DNA from: Chloroflexota bacterium
Lineage (GTDB): Bacteria; Chloroflexota; UBA6077; FW602-bin22; CADDYW01
NCBI GenBank assembly: GCA_019690095.1
Contig: JADGGD010000008.1
Span: forward strand, 1 to 47,385
DNA: 47,385 nt
Direction of reading: 5' to 3'
Within the stretch, counting starts at the first letter, position 1. Every line of letters starts with the position of its first letter. Shown piece by piece: positions 16,620 to 25,787 of the stretch. The notes under the pieces are model-generated. The model was not told where the DNA came from, did no database searches, and saw nothing but the letters and a program-made list of their open reading frames with translations. A program made the translations under genes and the position numbers.

Positions 16620-17778
16620 AAAGAAGTACTACATGCGGACCTTCAACCGCATGCCGGTCGTCCTGGTGCGCGGTGAAGGATGCCGGGTATGGGATGAACA
16701 GGGGGAAAGCTACCTGGATATGGTCGCCGGCCTGGCGGTCAACGTCCTGGGACACTGCCATCCCGCTGTCGTCGACGCCATTACCCGGCAGGCTCGTCAG
16801 CTGATCCATACGACGAACCTGTATTACACGATCCCTCAGCTTGAGCTGGCCCAGCTTCTGATCGAAAACTCGTGTGCGGATCGCATCTTCTTTGCGAACA
16901 GCGGTGCTGAGGCGAACGAGGGCGCGATCAAGCTCGCTCGGAAGTGGGGACGACTGAAGCGGGGAGGCGCGTACGAGATCATCACCGCGACCGACTCCTT
17001 CCATGGCCGGACCCTGGCCACGCTCGCTGCGACCGGTCAGCCCAAGTATCACAAGCCGTTCGAGCCGATGCCGGCCGGCTTCCTCTCCGTTCCTTATAAC
17101 GATCTCGATGCTCTGAAGCGTGCGACGAGCGAACGCACCTGCGCAGTCATGCTCGAGGTCATCCAGGGCGAGAGCGGCGTGCACCTAGCCGATCACGACT
17201 ACCTGGTCGGTGTGCGCCGCTGGTGTGACGAACAGGGCCTCCTTCTCATTTTTGATGAGATCCAGTGCGGCCTTGGCCGCACCGGCCGCTTCCTGGCGTT
17301 CGAGCACCACGGTGTGGAGCCAGATATCTTTACCCTTGCCAAGGGGCTCGCGGGCGGTGTTCCCATCGGAGCATTCCTGGCTAAGGAGGCATGCAGCGTT
17401 TTCGAGCCTGGGGACCACGGTTCGACCTTCGGAGGTGGTCCGCTTGCCTGTGCCGCGGGCGTGGCCACTGTGAGCACGATTCTCCGGGAAAACCTGGCCG
17501 CGCACAGCGCCGAGATCGGAGCCTATGCCCTTGGAAAGCTCCGGGAGCTCCAGGCGCGCCACCCTGTCGTGACTGAGGTTCGCGGCCTCGGGCTCATGCT
17601 CGCGTTCGACCTCGCTGACGAGATCGCCCCGGCGCTTGCCCTCAAGGCGCTCGGCCGCGGTGTCATCCTCAATGCAACCGGTCCACGGACAATCCGGATG
17701 GTTCCGCCGCTTATTATCGGCACTGCCGAGGTTGACGAGGCGATCGCGGTTATCGATGACCTGCTCCGGCAGGGGTAA
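16585..17778 (+). CDS. argD: Acetylornithine aminotransferase ArgD
   Basis: 397 residues from GTG 16585 behind GAGGAGG, inside the end of argB. A class III PLP aminotransferase converting N-acetylglutamate semialdehyde to N-acetylornithine with glutamate as donor. Visible: NSGAEANEGAIKLARKW, the aromatic site SFHGRTLATLAATGQ, Asp224 (FDEIQCGLGRTG) and the cofactor lysine Lys253 (TLAKGLAGGVPIG). The reductase gene argC that acts between ArgB and ArgD is not in this operon and must lie elsewhere. Confidence 0.95.
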   Translation: MALVTQHWQELEKKYYMRTFNRMPVVLVRGEGCRVWDEQGESYLDMVAGLAVNVLGHCHPAVVDAITRQARQLIHTTNLYYTIPQLELAQLLIENSCADRIFFANSGAEANEGAIKLARKWGRLKRGGAYEIITATDSFHGRTLATLAATGQPKYHKPFEPMPAGFLSVPYNDLDALKRATSERTCAVMLEVIQGESGVHLADHDYLVGVRRWCDEQGLLLIFDEIQCGLGRTGRFLAFEHHGVEPDIFTLAKGLAGGVPIGAFLAKEACSVFEPGDHGSTFGGGPLACAAGVATVSTILRENLAAHSAEIGAYALGKLRELQARHPVVTEVRGLGLMLAFDLADEIAPALALKALGRGVILNATGPRTIRMVPPLIIGTAEVDEAIAVIDDLLRQG

Positions 17779-17791
17779 ACGCACCGCCTAC

Positions 17792-17820
17792 TTGACGAGC
17801 CGGTGGGTGCCTGGTACGCT
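17792..17820 (+). promoter_or_regulatory. Possible promoter TTGACG-17-TACGCT
   Basis: TTGACG at 17792-17797 and TACGCT at 17815-17820, 17 bases apart, in the gap between argD and the receiver gene. The -35 is good and the -10 weak. It would start a transcript near 17827. Confidence 0.45.
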
Positions 17821-17886
17821 GACCGGTGAGAAAATTATAGAGAGATGCGGTGGGCGGTAAGCCGGCCGCCCTGGAGCGAGAGGGCG

Positions 17887-18249
17887 TTGCGCAAGATCCT
17901 CCTCGTTGATGATGATCTGAGCCTGCGCCGGCTCGTGCGGCTGACTCTGGGCCCGGATTACGAGATCCTTGAAGCCAACGATGGTGAGGAAGCGGTAACC
18001 ATCGCCCGCCGGGAGCGCCCGGATCTCGTCTTCATGGATATCCGCATGCCACGGCTGAGCGGTTATGAGGCATGCCGGCGCATTAAGGAGAGCCCTGAGA
18101 CGGCTCACACCAAGGTCGTGATGCTGACGGCGAACGCACGCGATGAGGACCGAGTACGGGGTGAGGCGGTCGGGGCTGACGGCTATATGACCAAGCCGTA
18201 CAGTCCGCTGGCGCTTCTGGCAACGGTCGAGGAGCTCGTCGGCGACTGA
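17887..18249 (+). CDS. Stand-alone response regulator receiver protein
   Basis: About 120 residues from TTG 17887, where the protein would begin RKILLVDDD exactly as receivers usually do; ATG 17845 would add 14 residues and cannot be excluded. All receiver residues are present: the acidic pair in LLVDDD, the phosphoacceptor Asp in LVFMDIRMP, Thr in MLTANA and Lys in MTKPYSP. There is no output domain, so it acts by protein contact, like CheY or Spo0F. No histidine kinase is near, so its partner is unknown. Confidence 0.9.
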   Translation: MRKILLVDDDLSLRRLVRLTLGPDYEILEANDGEEAVTIARRERPDLVFMDIRMPRLSGYEACRRIKESPETAHTKVVMLTANARDEDRVRGEAVGADGYMTKPYSPLALLATVEELVGD

Positions 18250-18500
18250 CTTCCGCTTTCGCCATCAGCCCGTGCAATGCCCGGGAGCCCGACCGCGTGG
18301 ATCCCTAGCGGCGTCGCGTTCGCTGGTGTGGGCGGCGCACCGGGGGTACTGAAGCCGAGATAGCCCGCCACCAGGAGCGCCAGGCTCGCGAGCGCGGTGA
18401 GCAGTGTGATGATCAGGTAGTGAGCACGTCGCCCACGGCGGGGGAAAGAAGTAGTCTTTCCCCCGCGCGATGCAGTCCGCCGCCGCTGTCTCTTCGCCAC
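18183..18500 (-). CDS. Possible small membrane protein (uncertain)
   Basis: An open frame of 105 residues from GTG 18500, with TAAGGAG 12 bases upstream. It has a very basic N-terminus (MAKRQRRRTASR), one clear membrane segment (HYLIITLLTALASLALLVAGYLGF) and a Ser/Gly/Pro-rich tail without known motifs. The last 67 bases overlap the end of the receiver gene on the other strand, and a 12-bp palindrome lies within it. Either a small single-pass protein or a chance frame in GC-rich DNA. Confidence 0.4.
   Translation of the reverse strand: MAKRQRRRTASRGGKTTSFPRRGRRAHYLIITLLTALASLALLVAGYLGFSTPGAPPTPANATPLGIHAVGLPGIARADGESGSQSPTSSSTVARSASGLYGLVI
18438..18466. repeat. 12-bp perfect palindrome with 5-base loop
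   Basis: GCGGGGGAAAGA and TCTTTCCCCCGC around AGTAG. No T-run follows on the plus strand, so it is not a clear terminator for the receiver gene, though it lies in the right place for an mRNA-end structure. Confidence 0.7.
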
Positions 18501-18528
18501 CCTGTTTCTGGCTCCTTACCGGACGCTT

Positions 18529-18572
18529 TCCTGTCTCTACTGACAGGTCATCCTGCCTCTACTGACGGGTCA
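18529..18572. repeat. Two tandem copies of a 22-bp unit
   Basis: TCCTGTCTCTACTGACAGGTCA is followed at once by TCCTGCCTCTACTGACGGGTCA, differing at two positions. The first copy contains a 6-bp hairpin (CCTGTC/GACAGG) that the changes break in the second copy. Confidence 0.75.
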
Positions 18573-18750
18573 TACTATCCTGCTTCAGATGATAGCACGG
18601 TTCACGCCCACCGGGGATGCCGTGGAACGCTCTGCTCCCGTTCCCCCTCATGCGGCACTATCTCTAACCAAGGCTTAATTTCAGAGGAGTACCCTTTAAT
18701 CGATTTTGCCCGTGGCCTGCCGTTACAATCCCTCCTGGTCGACGCGGACA

Positions 18751-18811
18751 GGTGGTAGCCGCGACTAAGCGGGGTGGTGGGAGGACCGGGCGGCATCGGG
18801 CGGCTACCACC
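18751..18811 (+). other. 12-bp inverted repeat, possible structured leader
   Basis: GGTGGTAGCCGC pairs perfectly with GCGGCTACCACC across a 37-base G-rich loop. It lies 73 bases before the small gene at 18885 and downstream of a TACAAT box, so it may be part of its 5' leader. It resembles no RNA family that I can name. Confidence 0.5.
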
Positions 18812-18884
18812 CCGGCGACCACAGCGCGAGCGTTCCCCGCCCGCGACCGTTAGAGGAGATCCAGGAGACACAGAGGGACAGAGC

Positions 18885-19127
18885 ATGGCGACCGATATTG
18901 CCCGCGATCTCGAGGATCAGCTCGTCGAGGCCAAAGCCGCGCTTCAGGATCACGCCGAGGAAATGCTCCAGCTCCTGGCCCGATTCGAAGCTCAAATCCA
19001 GGCCCGTCTCGATGCGGCCGAGGCTCGTATCAGTGCACTGCGGGCCGCACTTGCCCAACCGGCCGGGGCGGGTAGTGCGGACTCCCCTGATCCAATTGAT
19101 CCAGCTGACCGGCCGCGAGCCGACTGA
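18885..19127 (+). CDS. Small coiled-coil protein, unknown function
   Basis: 80 residues from ATG 18885, behind GAGGGA. Residues 3-56 form an uninterrupted amphipathic helix rich in Ala, Glu, Leu and Arg (DLEDQLVEAKAALQDHAEEM and on to ARISALRAAL), expected to be a coiled coil. The tail is short and Pro/Asp-rich. No membrane segment, cysteine or known motif is present. It stands alone and converges with the FtsB-like gene. Not recognised. Confidence 0.65.
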   Translation: MATDIARDLEDQLVEAKAALQDHAEEMLQLLARFEAQIQARLDAAEARISALRAALAQPAGAGSADSPDPIDPADRPRAD

Positions 19128-19183
19128 TCCCCCCATGCGCGAAGGCCTTCGGCCGGGTCAATAAGCTGCCCTGTCCTTCAGCT

Positions 19184-19582
19184 TCAGGGAGAAGCACCGG
19201 TCAGGCCGGCACCCGGCGCGCTCGGCCGGGGAAGGGATGACTCTGACGGAGGGCCGGGGTGATCGGGGGAAGCCACCGTCGCGGTCGGCGTGGCACGGCC
19301 CACAATGATCACTGCCGTCTCGTCAGGGCGAGTCCAGCCGAGCTCCGAGCGCGCCAGGCGCTCAATACCCTGATCTGTCTGAATCTCGGCCAGGCGGGCG
19401 CGGAGTGCCGTGTTCTCCGCGCGCAGGCGGTCCAGGTCCGCTTCGAGGGCCTGCTTTTGCTGCTGAAGATCATATGCAGTGATCGCAACCCGAGCGAATG
19501 CCAAACCGATCAGAACTGCCCCAACCACGGCCACGACTACCAGAAGGCTCCGGAATGACGCGCGCAGTGAGTCCATGCCCAT
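19184..19582 (-). CDS. FtsB/DivIC-like septum formation protein
   Basis: 132 residues from ATG 19582, directly after the stop of the M48 protease gene. The layout is that of FtsB/DivIC: a short N-terminus, one membrane segment (SLLVVVAVVGAVLIGLAFA), a coiled coil (LQQQKQALEADLDRLRAENTALRARL region) and the typical GIERLARSELGWTRPDE motif after it. Such proteins join FtsL and FtsQ/DivIB in the divisome outside the membrane. The Pro/Ser-rich tail of about 35 residues is extra. The protease gene upstream suggests one transcript. Confidence 0.85.
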   Translation of the reverse strand: MGMDSLRASFRSLLVVVAVVGAVLIGLAFARVAITAYDLQQQKQALEADLDRLRAENTALRARLAEIQTDQGIERLARSELGWTRPDETAVIIVGRATPTATVASPDHPGPPSESSLPRPSAPGAGLTGASP

Positions 19583-20728
19583 TCACCGACACCGGCCGAG
19601 CCGGGCGAATTGTTCTCCCATGGCAACACGCTCAGCAATCGATGGGTGGTCGTCAAAGAGAATCTCAACCCAGCGCGGTGGTCGATAAACCGTCAGATTC
19701 TGGTTCGCAAGCTGGATCATTGTTGCGATGAAGGCGCCGGCCTTGCCAGTCGCCTCGAGCGCGTAGCAGTCAGCCGCGCGTTCAGCCCGTCGGGAAAGCC
19801 AGTGTGCCAGCGGCGCGGTTGCTGTTCCCACACCACCCAAGACGAGCGCCAGAAGCGGCAGGGTCGCCGGATCAGCGATGCCCTGATAGCCCGGCAGCCG
19901 TGCCGCGCCGGTCCGCAGGACAAGGTTGGCCAGGAATAGCGCGATGGTGGTCAGGATTGCCTGCACAGCGATGAAACGTGGGATATCGTGGCGCACGTGG
20001 TGTCCAAGCTCGTGGGCAAAGACGACCTCGACCTGCTCCGGGCTGTATTGATCTAGAAGGGTATCCCCCACGATGATGCGCCGCGTCCGCCCGAGACCGG
20101 CAAGGGCGGCGTTGGCCGCAGTGGTCTTCGCACTGAGGTGCAGTCGGTAAACGCCTTCTACGGTTGCGCCTGCCCGCTGAGCGAGAGCGATGAGGCTTGC
20201 GGAGAGGTCAGAGTCTTCGAGAGGGGTGAGCCGATAGAAGAGCGGCAAGAGCAGAACCGGTCCGAGGTGCGCCAGGATGACGGCGAAGAGAAGGTAGAGT
20301 ACGCTCGCGACTGCCCACCAGGCATCCGTCAGATGCAGGAGGAGTGCGTAGACGACCTCGGCCGCGATGCACGCGATAGCGAATCCAAGAGCCTCGGCCT
20401 TCAGGTGGTCCACCAGCCACTGCCTGAGGGTCTGGACCGACAGCCCGTAGCGCCGCGGCAGCTTCCAGCCCGCGGCGAGATCCAGCGGGAAGGATAGAAC
20501 GGCAAAACCAAGCCATAGCGCAACGATATACAGCCCTACTGTCGCTGCCGGTGCACCGTCAGTGACCACTGCGATCGAGCGGCGCAGGGTAATCGCCGCC
20601 CCCGTCGCGATCAAGAGGCCAAGGTACAGACCGGCTGCGGTCAGCTGTGCCGTAAACAGCAGGCGCCGCTTGAATGCGTATCGCCGCGCCAGCTCTTGAC
20701 GATCCGGGTCGAGTGCTACTGCTGCCAT
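19583..20728 (-). CDS. M48-family membrane metallopeptidase (Ste24-like)
   Basis: 381 residues from ATG 20728, with GAGGG 4 bases upstream. Zinc site HELGH at residues 239-243 and the distal Glu316 in RRAERAADCYALE, so the active site is complete. Several membrane helices lie before and after it (AAGLYLGLLIATGAAITL, LYIVALWLGFAVLSF, ASVLYLLFAVILAHL, and AILTTIALFLANLVL after the HELGH). The long N-terminal membrane part and DLAAGWKLPRRYGLSVQT match CAAX-protease-type (Ste24) M48 proteins rather than the shorter HtpX. Bacteria do not prenylate CAAX proteins in the eukaryotic way, so its substrate is probably a membrane or misfolded protein. Confidence 0.9.
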   Translation of the reverse strand: MAAVALDPDRQELARRYAFKRRLLFTAQLTAAGLYLGLLIATGAAITLRRSIAVVTDGAPAATVGLYIVALWLGFAVLSFPLDLAAGWKLPRRYGLSVQTLRQWLVDHLKAEALGFAIACIAAEVVYALLLHLTDAWWAVASVLYLLFAVILAHLGPVLLLPLFYRLTPLEDSDLSASLIALAQRAGATVEGVYRLHLSAKTTAANAALAGLGRTRRIIVGDTLLDQYSPEQVEVVFAHELGHHVRHDIPRFIAVQAILTTIALFLANLVLRTGAARLPGYQGIADPATLPLLALVLGGVGTATAPLAHWLSRRAERAADCYALEATGKAGAFIATMIQLANQNLTVYRPPRWVEILFDDHPSIAERVAMGEQFARLGRCR

Positions 20729-20800
20729 TGGCCCTCTAGCGGCGAGTCCGCGGCTTTTCCAACGAGCAGGAGGCGGTGATCCTGTGCTGGTTGGCCCTGA

Positions 20801-21748
20801 TCATCCCGGCCAGTCGCGGCATTCTCGACCTGCCGCGCCGATCAGCTCCCGGATATCCGAGATGCCCTCCGCTTCGAGAAATGCCTCGATGCCCTCAATC
20901 ACCTCGATGCAGGTGCGGGGATTGACGAACGTGCCCGTTCCGACCTGGACCGCTGATGCCCCGGCCAGAATAAACTGCAGGGCATCCTCTGCCGACGTGA
21001 TTCCGCCAATACCGATGACCGGTACATCGACTGCCTGAGCTACCTGCCAGACCATCCGAACGGCGATCGGTCGGATCGCTGGCCCGGACAGCCCGCCGGT
21101 CAGGTTTGCCAGGACCGGCCGCCTTCGGTGGATGTCGATCACCATGCCGGGGATGGTATTGATGAGCGATAGGGCGTCTGCTCCGGCGTCCACCACCGCC
21201 TGAGCGATCTCGACGATATCGGTCACGTTCGGTGAGAGCTTGACGATCAAGGGAAGAGTGCAGACCTCCCGCACTGCTCCTGTCACCAGGGCAGCATCGG
21301 CACAGCTCAGCCCGAATGTCTTGCCTTCGGATGCCACGTTCGGACAGGAGATGTTCAGCTCAATCGCCGCGACGCCCGGTGTCTCGACCAACTTCTCCAC
21401 GACCGCAACATACTCTTCAACCGTGAACCCTGCCACGTTGACGATGACTGGTGTCGTCCAGCTTGCCCAGATCGGAGCCTTCTCGCGGATACAGGCATCC
21501 ACCCCGATATTCTGAAGCCCGATCGCGTTCAGCATGCCCGCCGGCGTCTCGACGATCCGGGGCTGTGGATTCCCCGTACGGGGACGCAGGGTGATCGCTT
21601 TGCTGACGATCGCCCCGAGACGATTGATGTCCACGAGCTTCGCATACTCGGTCCCGTAGCCGAACGTGCCTGAGGCCGTCATGACAGGATTCTTCAGCCA
21701 CAGGTCGTTCGGATGCCCGGGCGCGAGATTCACCGCAAGACTGGCCAT
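20801..21748 (-). CDS. pyrD: Dihydroorotate dehydrogenase B, catalytic subunit
   Basis: 315 residues, start ATG 21748 inside the end of pyrK (19-base overlap). Class 1B: the FMN barrel has [13 protein letters not shown], the catalytic cysteine in [19 protein letters not shown] and [26 protein letters not shown]. Class 1B enzymes use a Cys base and pass electrons through PyrK to NAD, and the overlap with pyrK supports that. It oxidises dihydroorotate to orotate. Last gene of the pyr operon. Confidence 0.96.
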   Translation of the reverse strand: MASLAVNLAPGHPNDLWLKNPVMTASGTFGYGTEYAKLVDINRLGAIVSKAITLRPRTGNPQPRIVETPAGMLNAIGLQNIGVDACIREKAPIWASWTTPVIVNVAGFTVEEYVAVVEKLVETPGVAAIELNISCPNVASEGKTFGLSCADAALVTGAVREVCTLPLIVKLSPNVTDIVEIAQAVVDAGADALSLINTIPGMVIDIHRRRPVLANLTGGLSGPAIRPIAVRMVWQVAQAVDVPVIGIGGITSAEDALQFILAGASAVQVGTGTFVNPRTCIEVIEGIEAFLEAEGISDIRELIGAAGRECRDWPG

Positions 21749-22530
21749 GACCAGTCCATCTCCTCGAGGTCAAAGACCGGCCCGTCGCGGCAGACGCGCT
21801 GCGGTCCGTGTCGAGTCGGTATGACGCATCCCAAGCAGACCCCCATTGCACAGCCCATGTGTTCCTCCATTGCGATCTGGACCGGCAGGCCACGCGGGCG
21901 CTCCAGGCGGGCCAGCGCTTCGAGCATCGGCGACGGTCCACACGCGCAGACCAGGTCTGCCCACTGGAGGAAGTCTGGAAGAAGGGAGGTGACGTATCCA
22001 CGATGCCCCGCGCTCCCATCATCGGTTGAGATGATGTATTCTACCTCGCGCGGCAGGAGCGCGGCCGGATAGGCCTTTGCCGCCGTGCGGAACCCGGCGA
22101 GGAAGGTCACGGCGATACGGCGTCGCACTGCTTCTTCGGCCAGGGCTACAAGAGGGACCACTCCGATCCCACCTCCGACGAGCAGAAGGTGGCGAACGCC
22201 CGGGCTGATCTGGAAGGGACGCCCGAGTGGGCCGAGCACGTCCACCAGATCACCCGGGCGGAGCTGGGCCAGCAGGCGCGTCCCGCGTCCAACCACATCG
22301 AAGAGGAGGTCGTACTGACCGGCCGGGAGATCGTTCACCGGCGACACGCCGGTCCGGAGCACGCTCAAGGGGCGGCGCAAGAGCGGATCGAAGGATGCCT
22401 CGCCAACGCGCAGGTGCATGAACTGGCCCGGCCGGACGGCGCGCGCCTGATCCGGCTCCTCGAGCCGGAGGAGGTGCATCCCCTGGGCGATCATGCGGTT
22501 GTCGATCACTGTCGCGAGCGCCTGCTTCAC
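21730..22530 (-). CDS. pyrK: Dihydroorotate dehydrogenase B, electron transfer subunit
   Basis: 266 residues from GTG 22530, whose GTGA overlaps the carB stop. FAD domain with RRPLSVLR and the NAD-side motif [12 protein letters not shown]; the C-terminus has the [2Fe-2S] cysteines in CAMGVCLGC and a fourth Cys about 11 residues on (QRVC). Carries electrons from PyrD's FMN to NAD+. The pairing with pyrD makes the assignment firm. Confidence 0.95.
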   Translation of the reverse strand: MKQALATVIDNRMIAQGMHLLRLEEPDQARAVRPGQFMHLRVGEASFDPLLRRPLSVLRTGVSPVNDLPAGQYDLLFDVVGRGTRLLAQLRPGDLVDVLGPLGRPFQISPGVRHLLLVGGGIGVVPLVALAEEAVRRRIAVTFLAGFRTAAKAYPAALLPREVEYIISTDDGSAGHRGYVTSLLPDFLQWADLVCACGPSPMLEALARLERPRGLPVQIAMEEHMGCAMGVCLGCVIPTRHGPQRVCRDGPVFDLEEMDWSWPVLR

Positions 22531-25500
22531 CGTCCTGGTCCCTCGCTTGCGGCGGCTGGCACCGGTGGATTCAGGTATTCGGGCAGTGGGGCAACGTTGT
22601 AGGCCAGGGAAGGATCGCCGAGCGAGTCCACTGCGGCGCGCAAGGTATCCAGGCTCGTGAAGCAGGCCAATCCGCGCTCCGTAGCAGCTCGCCGAATCGC
22701 GAATCCGTCCGCGTAACCGTCCTGGGTTGGGGTTCGAATACCGGTGATGGTGTTGACGACCCCTTTGACCAGCCCCGCCTCGATGACATCGACGACGTTC
22801 GGGTGGCCCTCCCGCAGCTTCCGGGCGACACCCTCGACCCGCAGTCCCAGGCTCTCGATCAAGCGTGCCGTCCCCTCGGTCGCGTAGAAGCCGTAACCGC
22901 GCGCGGCAAGGTCGCGGATGATCGGCACGACCTCCGGCTTATCCCGATCGGCGATGCTGATCAGGAGGTTGCACGCCCGCGGCAGTACCGTGCGTGCGGC
23001 GATCAGCGCCTTGGCCAGCGCCGCGCGATAGGTGCGGTCCACTCCCATGACTTCGCCTGTCGATTTCATCTCCGGACCCAGATAGGTATCCACGCCAATC
23101 AGCTTGGACATCGAGAACACCGGCGCTTTGACTGCGACGAGCGGCTGTTTTGGCCAGAGGCCGGTCTGATAACCGTGGTCGCGCAGCCGCTGGCCGAGGG
23201 CAATCCAGGTTGCGAGCCGCACCATTGGAACCCCGGTGACCTTCGAGAGGAAGGGTACCGTGCGACTGGCGCGCGGATTCACCTCGAGCACATAGACCTG
23301 GTCCTGGAAGATCACGTACTGGACGTTCATGAGGCCTTTCAGCCGGAGGGCCCGCCCGATCCGTACGGTATAGTCGACCAGGATTGCCTCGTGCTCCGGA
23401 CTGAGATTCGGCGCGGGGTAGACGGCAATGCTGTCGCCGCTGTGGACGCCAGCCCGCTCGATGTGCTCCATGATCCCGGGCACGAGGATATCTTCGCCGT
23501 CGCCGATCGCATCGACCTCGACCTCGCGTCCTTCCAGGTACTTGTCGATCAGGATCGGCCGCTTCTGGGATACCTCGGCGGCCGCGCTCACGTAGCGGGC
23601 AAGCTCCTCGGCATTGTAGACGATCTCCATCGCCCGCCCGCCCAGGACGTACGATGGGCGCACGAGGACCGGATAGCCGATGTTCTCAGCGACGACAAGG
23701 GCATCCTCGACCCGGGTGACCGCGGCACCGGGAGGCTGGGGGATGCCGAGATGATTCAGAAAGTCCTCGAAACGGCGGCGGTCCTCAGCCAGATCAATGG
23801 CCTCAGCACTCGTACCGATCAGACGGGCGTTGGCGCGGGCGAGCGGCTCGGCCAGATTGATCGCAGTCTGCCCACCAAACTGGGTGATTACTGGCGTTCG
23901 GGCCAGCCCCTCGTTCTCGAGGATATCCCGCAGACCTTCCTCGTCCAGCGGTTCGAAGTACAGGCGATCTGATGTATCGAAGTCGGTGCTGACCGTTTCC
24001 GGGTTCGAGTTCACCATGATCGACCGGATGCCTGCTTCCTGGAGAGCCCAGCTGGCGTGAACACTGCAATAGTCAAACTCGATGCCCTGGCCAATCCGGA
24101 TCGGCCCGGAACCGATAACCAGAGCGCTCGGCTCAGAGTGTGGAAGTGCCTCGTTCTCCTGCTCGTATGTTGAGTAGTAATAGGGTGTGGCTGCCGCGAA
24201 CTCGGCGGCACAGGTATCGACGATCTTGTAGACCGGGCGAATGCCCCATTCCACGCGCGTCTGGCGCACCTGCTCTGGAAGCAGATCGGCGAGCGTTCCG
24301 ATCTGCGCATCGGAGAAGCCAAGCCGCTTCGCTTCCCACAGGAGTTCTGGTGTCAGCGTCTCGGAGAGGAGGCGGCGTTCCATCAGTATGATCCGGTGCA
24401 GGCGCCGGATGAACCAGGGGTCGATCTTACTCCGCGCGCTGATCTCGTCCACGCTCACGTCGCGGCGAAGCGCGGCCATGATCGCCCAGAGCCGCTCGTC
24501 GTTTGGTCGTTCGATGAGGCGCCAGAGATCATCGCTCATCGGGCCGGCCCAGTCACGTCTCTCCCAGAGCAGACTGCGACCACCGTTCTCCAGACTACGC
24601 ACCGCTTTCTGAAGCGCGGCCTCAAAGCAGCGATCGATCGCCATCACCTCGCCCGTGGCCTTCATCTGGGTGCCCAGGGTGCGGTCGCCCGAGGGAAACT
24701 TGTCGAACGGCCACCGTGGGATCTTGACCACGCAGTAATCGAGGGCCGGCTCGAAGGCGGCGGTCGTCTTCTTCGTCACCGCGTTTGGGATCTCGTCCAG
24801 CCGGCGGCCGATGGCAATCTTGGCGGCGACACGTGCGATCGGGTAGCCGGTCGCCTTCGAGGCCAGGGCCGAGGATCGACTAACCCGGGGATTTACCTCG
24901 ATGACGTAGTAGGCAGACGAGGCAGGATCCAGGGCGAACTGGATATTGCACCCGCCCTCGATTCCCAGTGCCCGGATGATCCGCAGGGCAGCCGAGCGTA
25001 GCATCTGGTACTCCTTATCGGTCAGGGTCTGGCTCGGCGCGACGACGATGCTGTCGCCGGTATGGACGCCCATCGGATCGATATTTTCCATGTTGCAGAT
25101 GGTGATGCAGGTGTCGTTCGCATCCCGCATCACCTCGTACTCGATCTCCTTCCAGCCTTCGACACTGCGCTCCACCAGTACCTGATGAATGGGACTGGCG
25201 TGCAGCCCCTGGCGGACGATGCGTACGTACTCCTCATCGGTTCGGGCGATGCCGCCACCGGTACCGCCAAGGGTAAAGGCGGGGCGGATGATGACCGGCA
25301 GGGGAAACCGCTGCCGTAGGGCCAGCGCCTCTTCCAGGCTCTGGACGCTCTCACTGGGCGGCACCGGTTCCCCAATGGCAATGAGCAGTTGTTTGAAGCG
25401 CTCACGATCCTCGGCGTTGCGGATCGACTCCAGTGGCGTACCAAGCAGGCGAACCCCGTAGCGGTCCAGAACCCCTGCCTCGCTCAGCTCGACTGCGAGG

Positions 25501-25787
25501 TTTAGCCCGGTCTGCCCGCCCAGCGTCGGAAGAAGACCGTCCGGCCTCTCGCGGGCGATGATGCGTTCGATCACCTCAGCAGTGAGCGGTTCGATGTAGA
25601 CGACATCGGCGATATCGGGGTCGGTCATGATCGTCGCCGGGTTCGAGTTCACCAGGATCGACTGGACTCCCTCCTCCCGGAGGGCCTTGCACGCCTGGGT
25701 GCCGGCGTAGTCAAACTCGGCCGCCTGACCGATGATAATCGGTCCAGAGCCGATCACGAGGACCTTGCGCACTGGTACGTCACTCAT
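22527..25787 (-). CDS. carB: Carbamoyl-phosphate synthase, large subunit
   Basis: 1086 residues, full length, from ATG 25787 (ATGA overlap with carA). It shows the internal duplication of the family: two ATP-grasp halves, each opening with an IGSGPI motif ([21 protein letters not shown] at the start and [18 protein letters not shown] near 555) and each with a metal-binding EVNPR(V/A)SRS/T stretch. The last 150 residues form the MGS-like allosteric domain ([18 protein letters not shown]), the place where UMP and ornithine regulate related enzymes. Uses ammonia from CarA, bicarbonate and two ATP to make carbamoyl phosphate for PyrB. Confidence 0.97.
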   Translation of the reverse strand: MSDVPVRKVLVIGSGPIIIGQAAEFDYAGTQACKALREEGVQSILVNSNPATIMTDPDIADVVYIEPLTAEVIERIIARERPDGLLPTLGGQTGLNLAVELSEAGVLDRYGVRLLGTPLESIRNAEDRERFKQLLIAIGEPVPPSESVQSLEEALALRQRFPLPVIIRPAFTLGGTGGGIARTDEEYVRIVRQGLHASPIHQVLVERSVEGWKEIEYEVMRDANDTCITICNMENIDPMGVHTGDSIVVAPSQTLTDKEYQMLRSAALRIIRALGIEGGCNIQFALDPASSAYYVIEVNPRVSRSSALASKATGYPIARVAAKIAIGRRLDEIPNAVTKKTTAAFEPALDYCVVKIPRWPFDKFPSGDRTLGTQMKATGEVMAIDRCFEAALQKAVRSLENGGRSLLWERRDWAGPMSDDLWRLIERPNDERLWAIMAALRRDVSVDEISARSKIDPWFIRRLHRIILMERRLLSETLTPELLWEAKRLGFSDAQIGTLADLLPEQVRQTRVEWGIRPVYKIVDTCAAEFAAATPYYYSTYEQENEALPHSEPSALVIGSGPIRIGQGIEFDYCSVHASWALQEAGIRSIMVNSNPETVSTDFDTSDRLYFEPLDEEGLRDILENEGLARTPVITQFGGQTAINLAEPLARANARLIGTSAEAIDLAEDRRRFEDFLNHLGIPQPPGAAVTRVEDALVVAENIGYPVLVRPSYVLGGRAMEIVYNAEELARYVSAAAEVSQKRPILIDKYLEGREVEVDAIGDGEDILVPGIMEHIERAGVHSGDSIAVYPAPNLSPEHEAILVDYTVRIGRALRLKGLMNVQYVIFQDQVYVLEVNPRASRTVPFLSKVTGVPMVRLATWIALGQRLRDHGYQTGLWPKQPLVAVKAPVFSMSKLIGVDTYLGPEMKSTGEVMGVDRTYRAALAKALIAARTVLPRACNLLISIADRDKPEVVPIIRDLAARGYGFYATEGTARLIESLGLRVEGVARKLREGHPNVVDVIEAGLVKGVVNTITGIRTPTQDGYADGFAIRRAATERGLACFTSLDTLRAAVDSLGDPSLAYNVAPLPEYLNPPVPAAASEGPGR

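Larger units (their letters stand above)
18501..18884. other. Gene-free stretch with repeats and an inverted repeat
   Basis: 384 bases without a supported gene. It holds a 22-bp tandem repeat (18529-18572) and a large 12-bp inverted repeat (18751-18811). A TACAAT at 18724-18729 could be a -10 box for the small gene at 18885, but no -35 of good quality lies at the proper distance. Confidence 0.5.

Noticed and set aside
18751-18790. T-box-like sequence (AGGTGGTAGCCGCG resembles AGGGTGGTACCGCG)
   Set aside because: It lacks the exact antiterminator core, there is no specifier stem, and the downstream gene is a small coiled-coil protein and not an aminoacyl-tRNA synthetase or amino-acid gene.
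22803-23972. 389-residue open frame opposite carB
   Set aside because: Lies wholly inside carB on the other strand with no ribosome site or recognisable motif; a shadow frame in GC-rich coding DNA.
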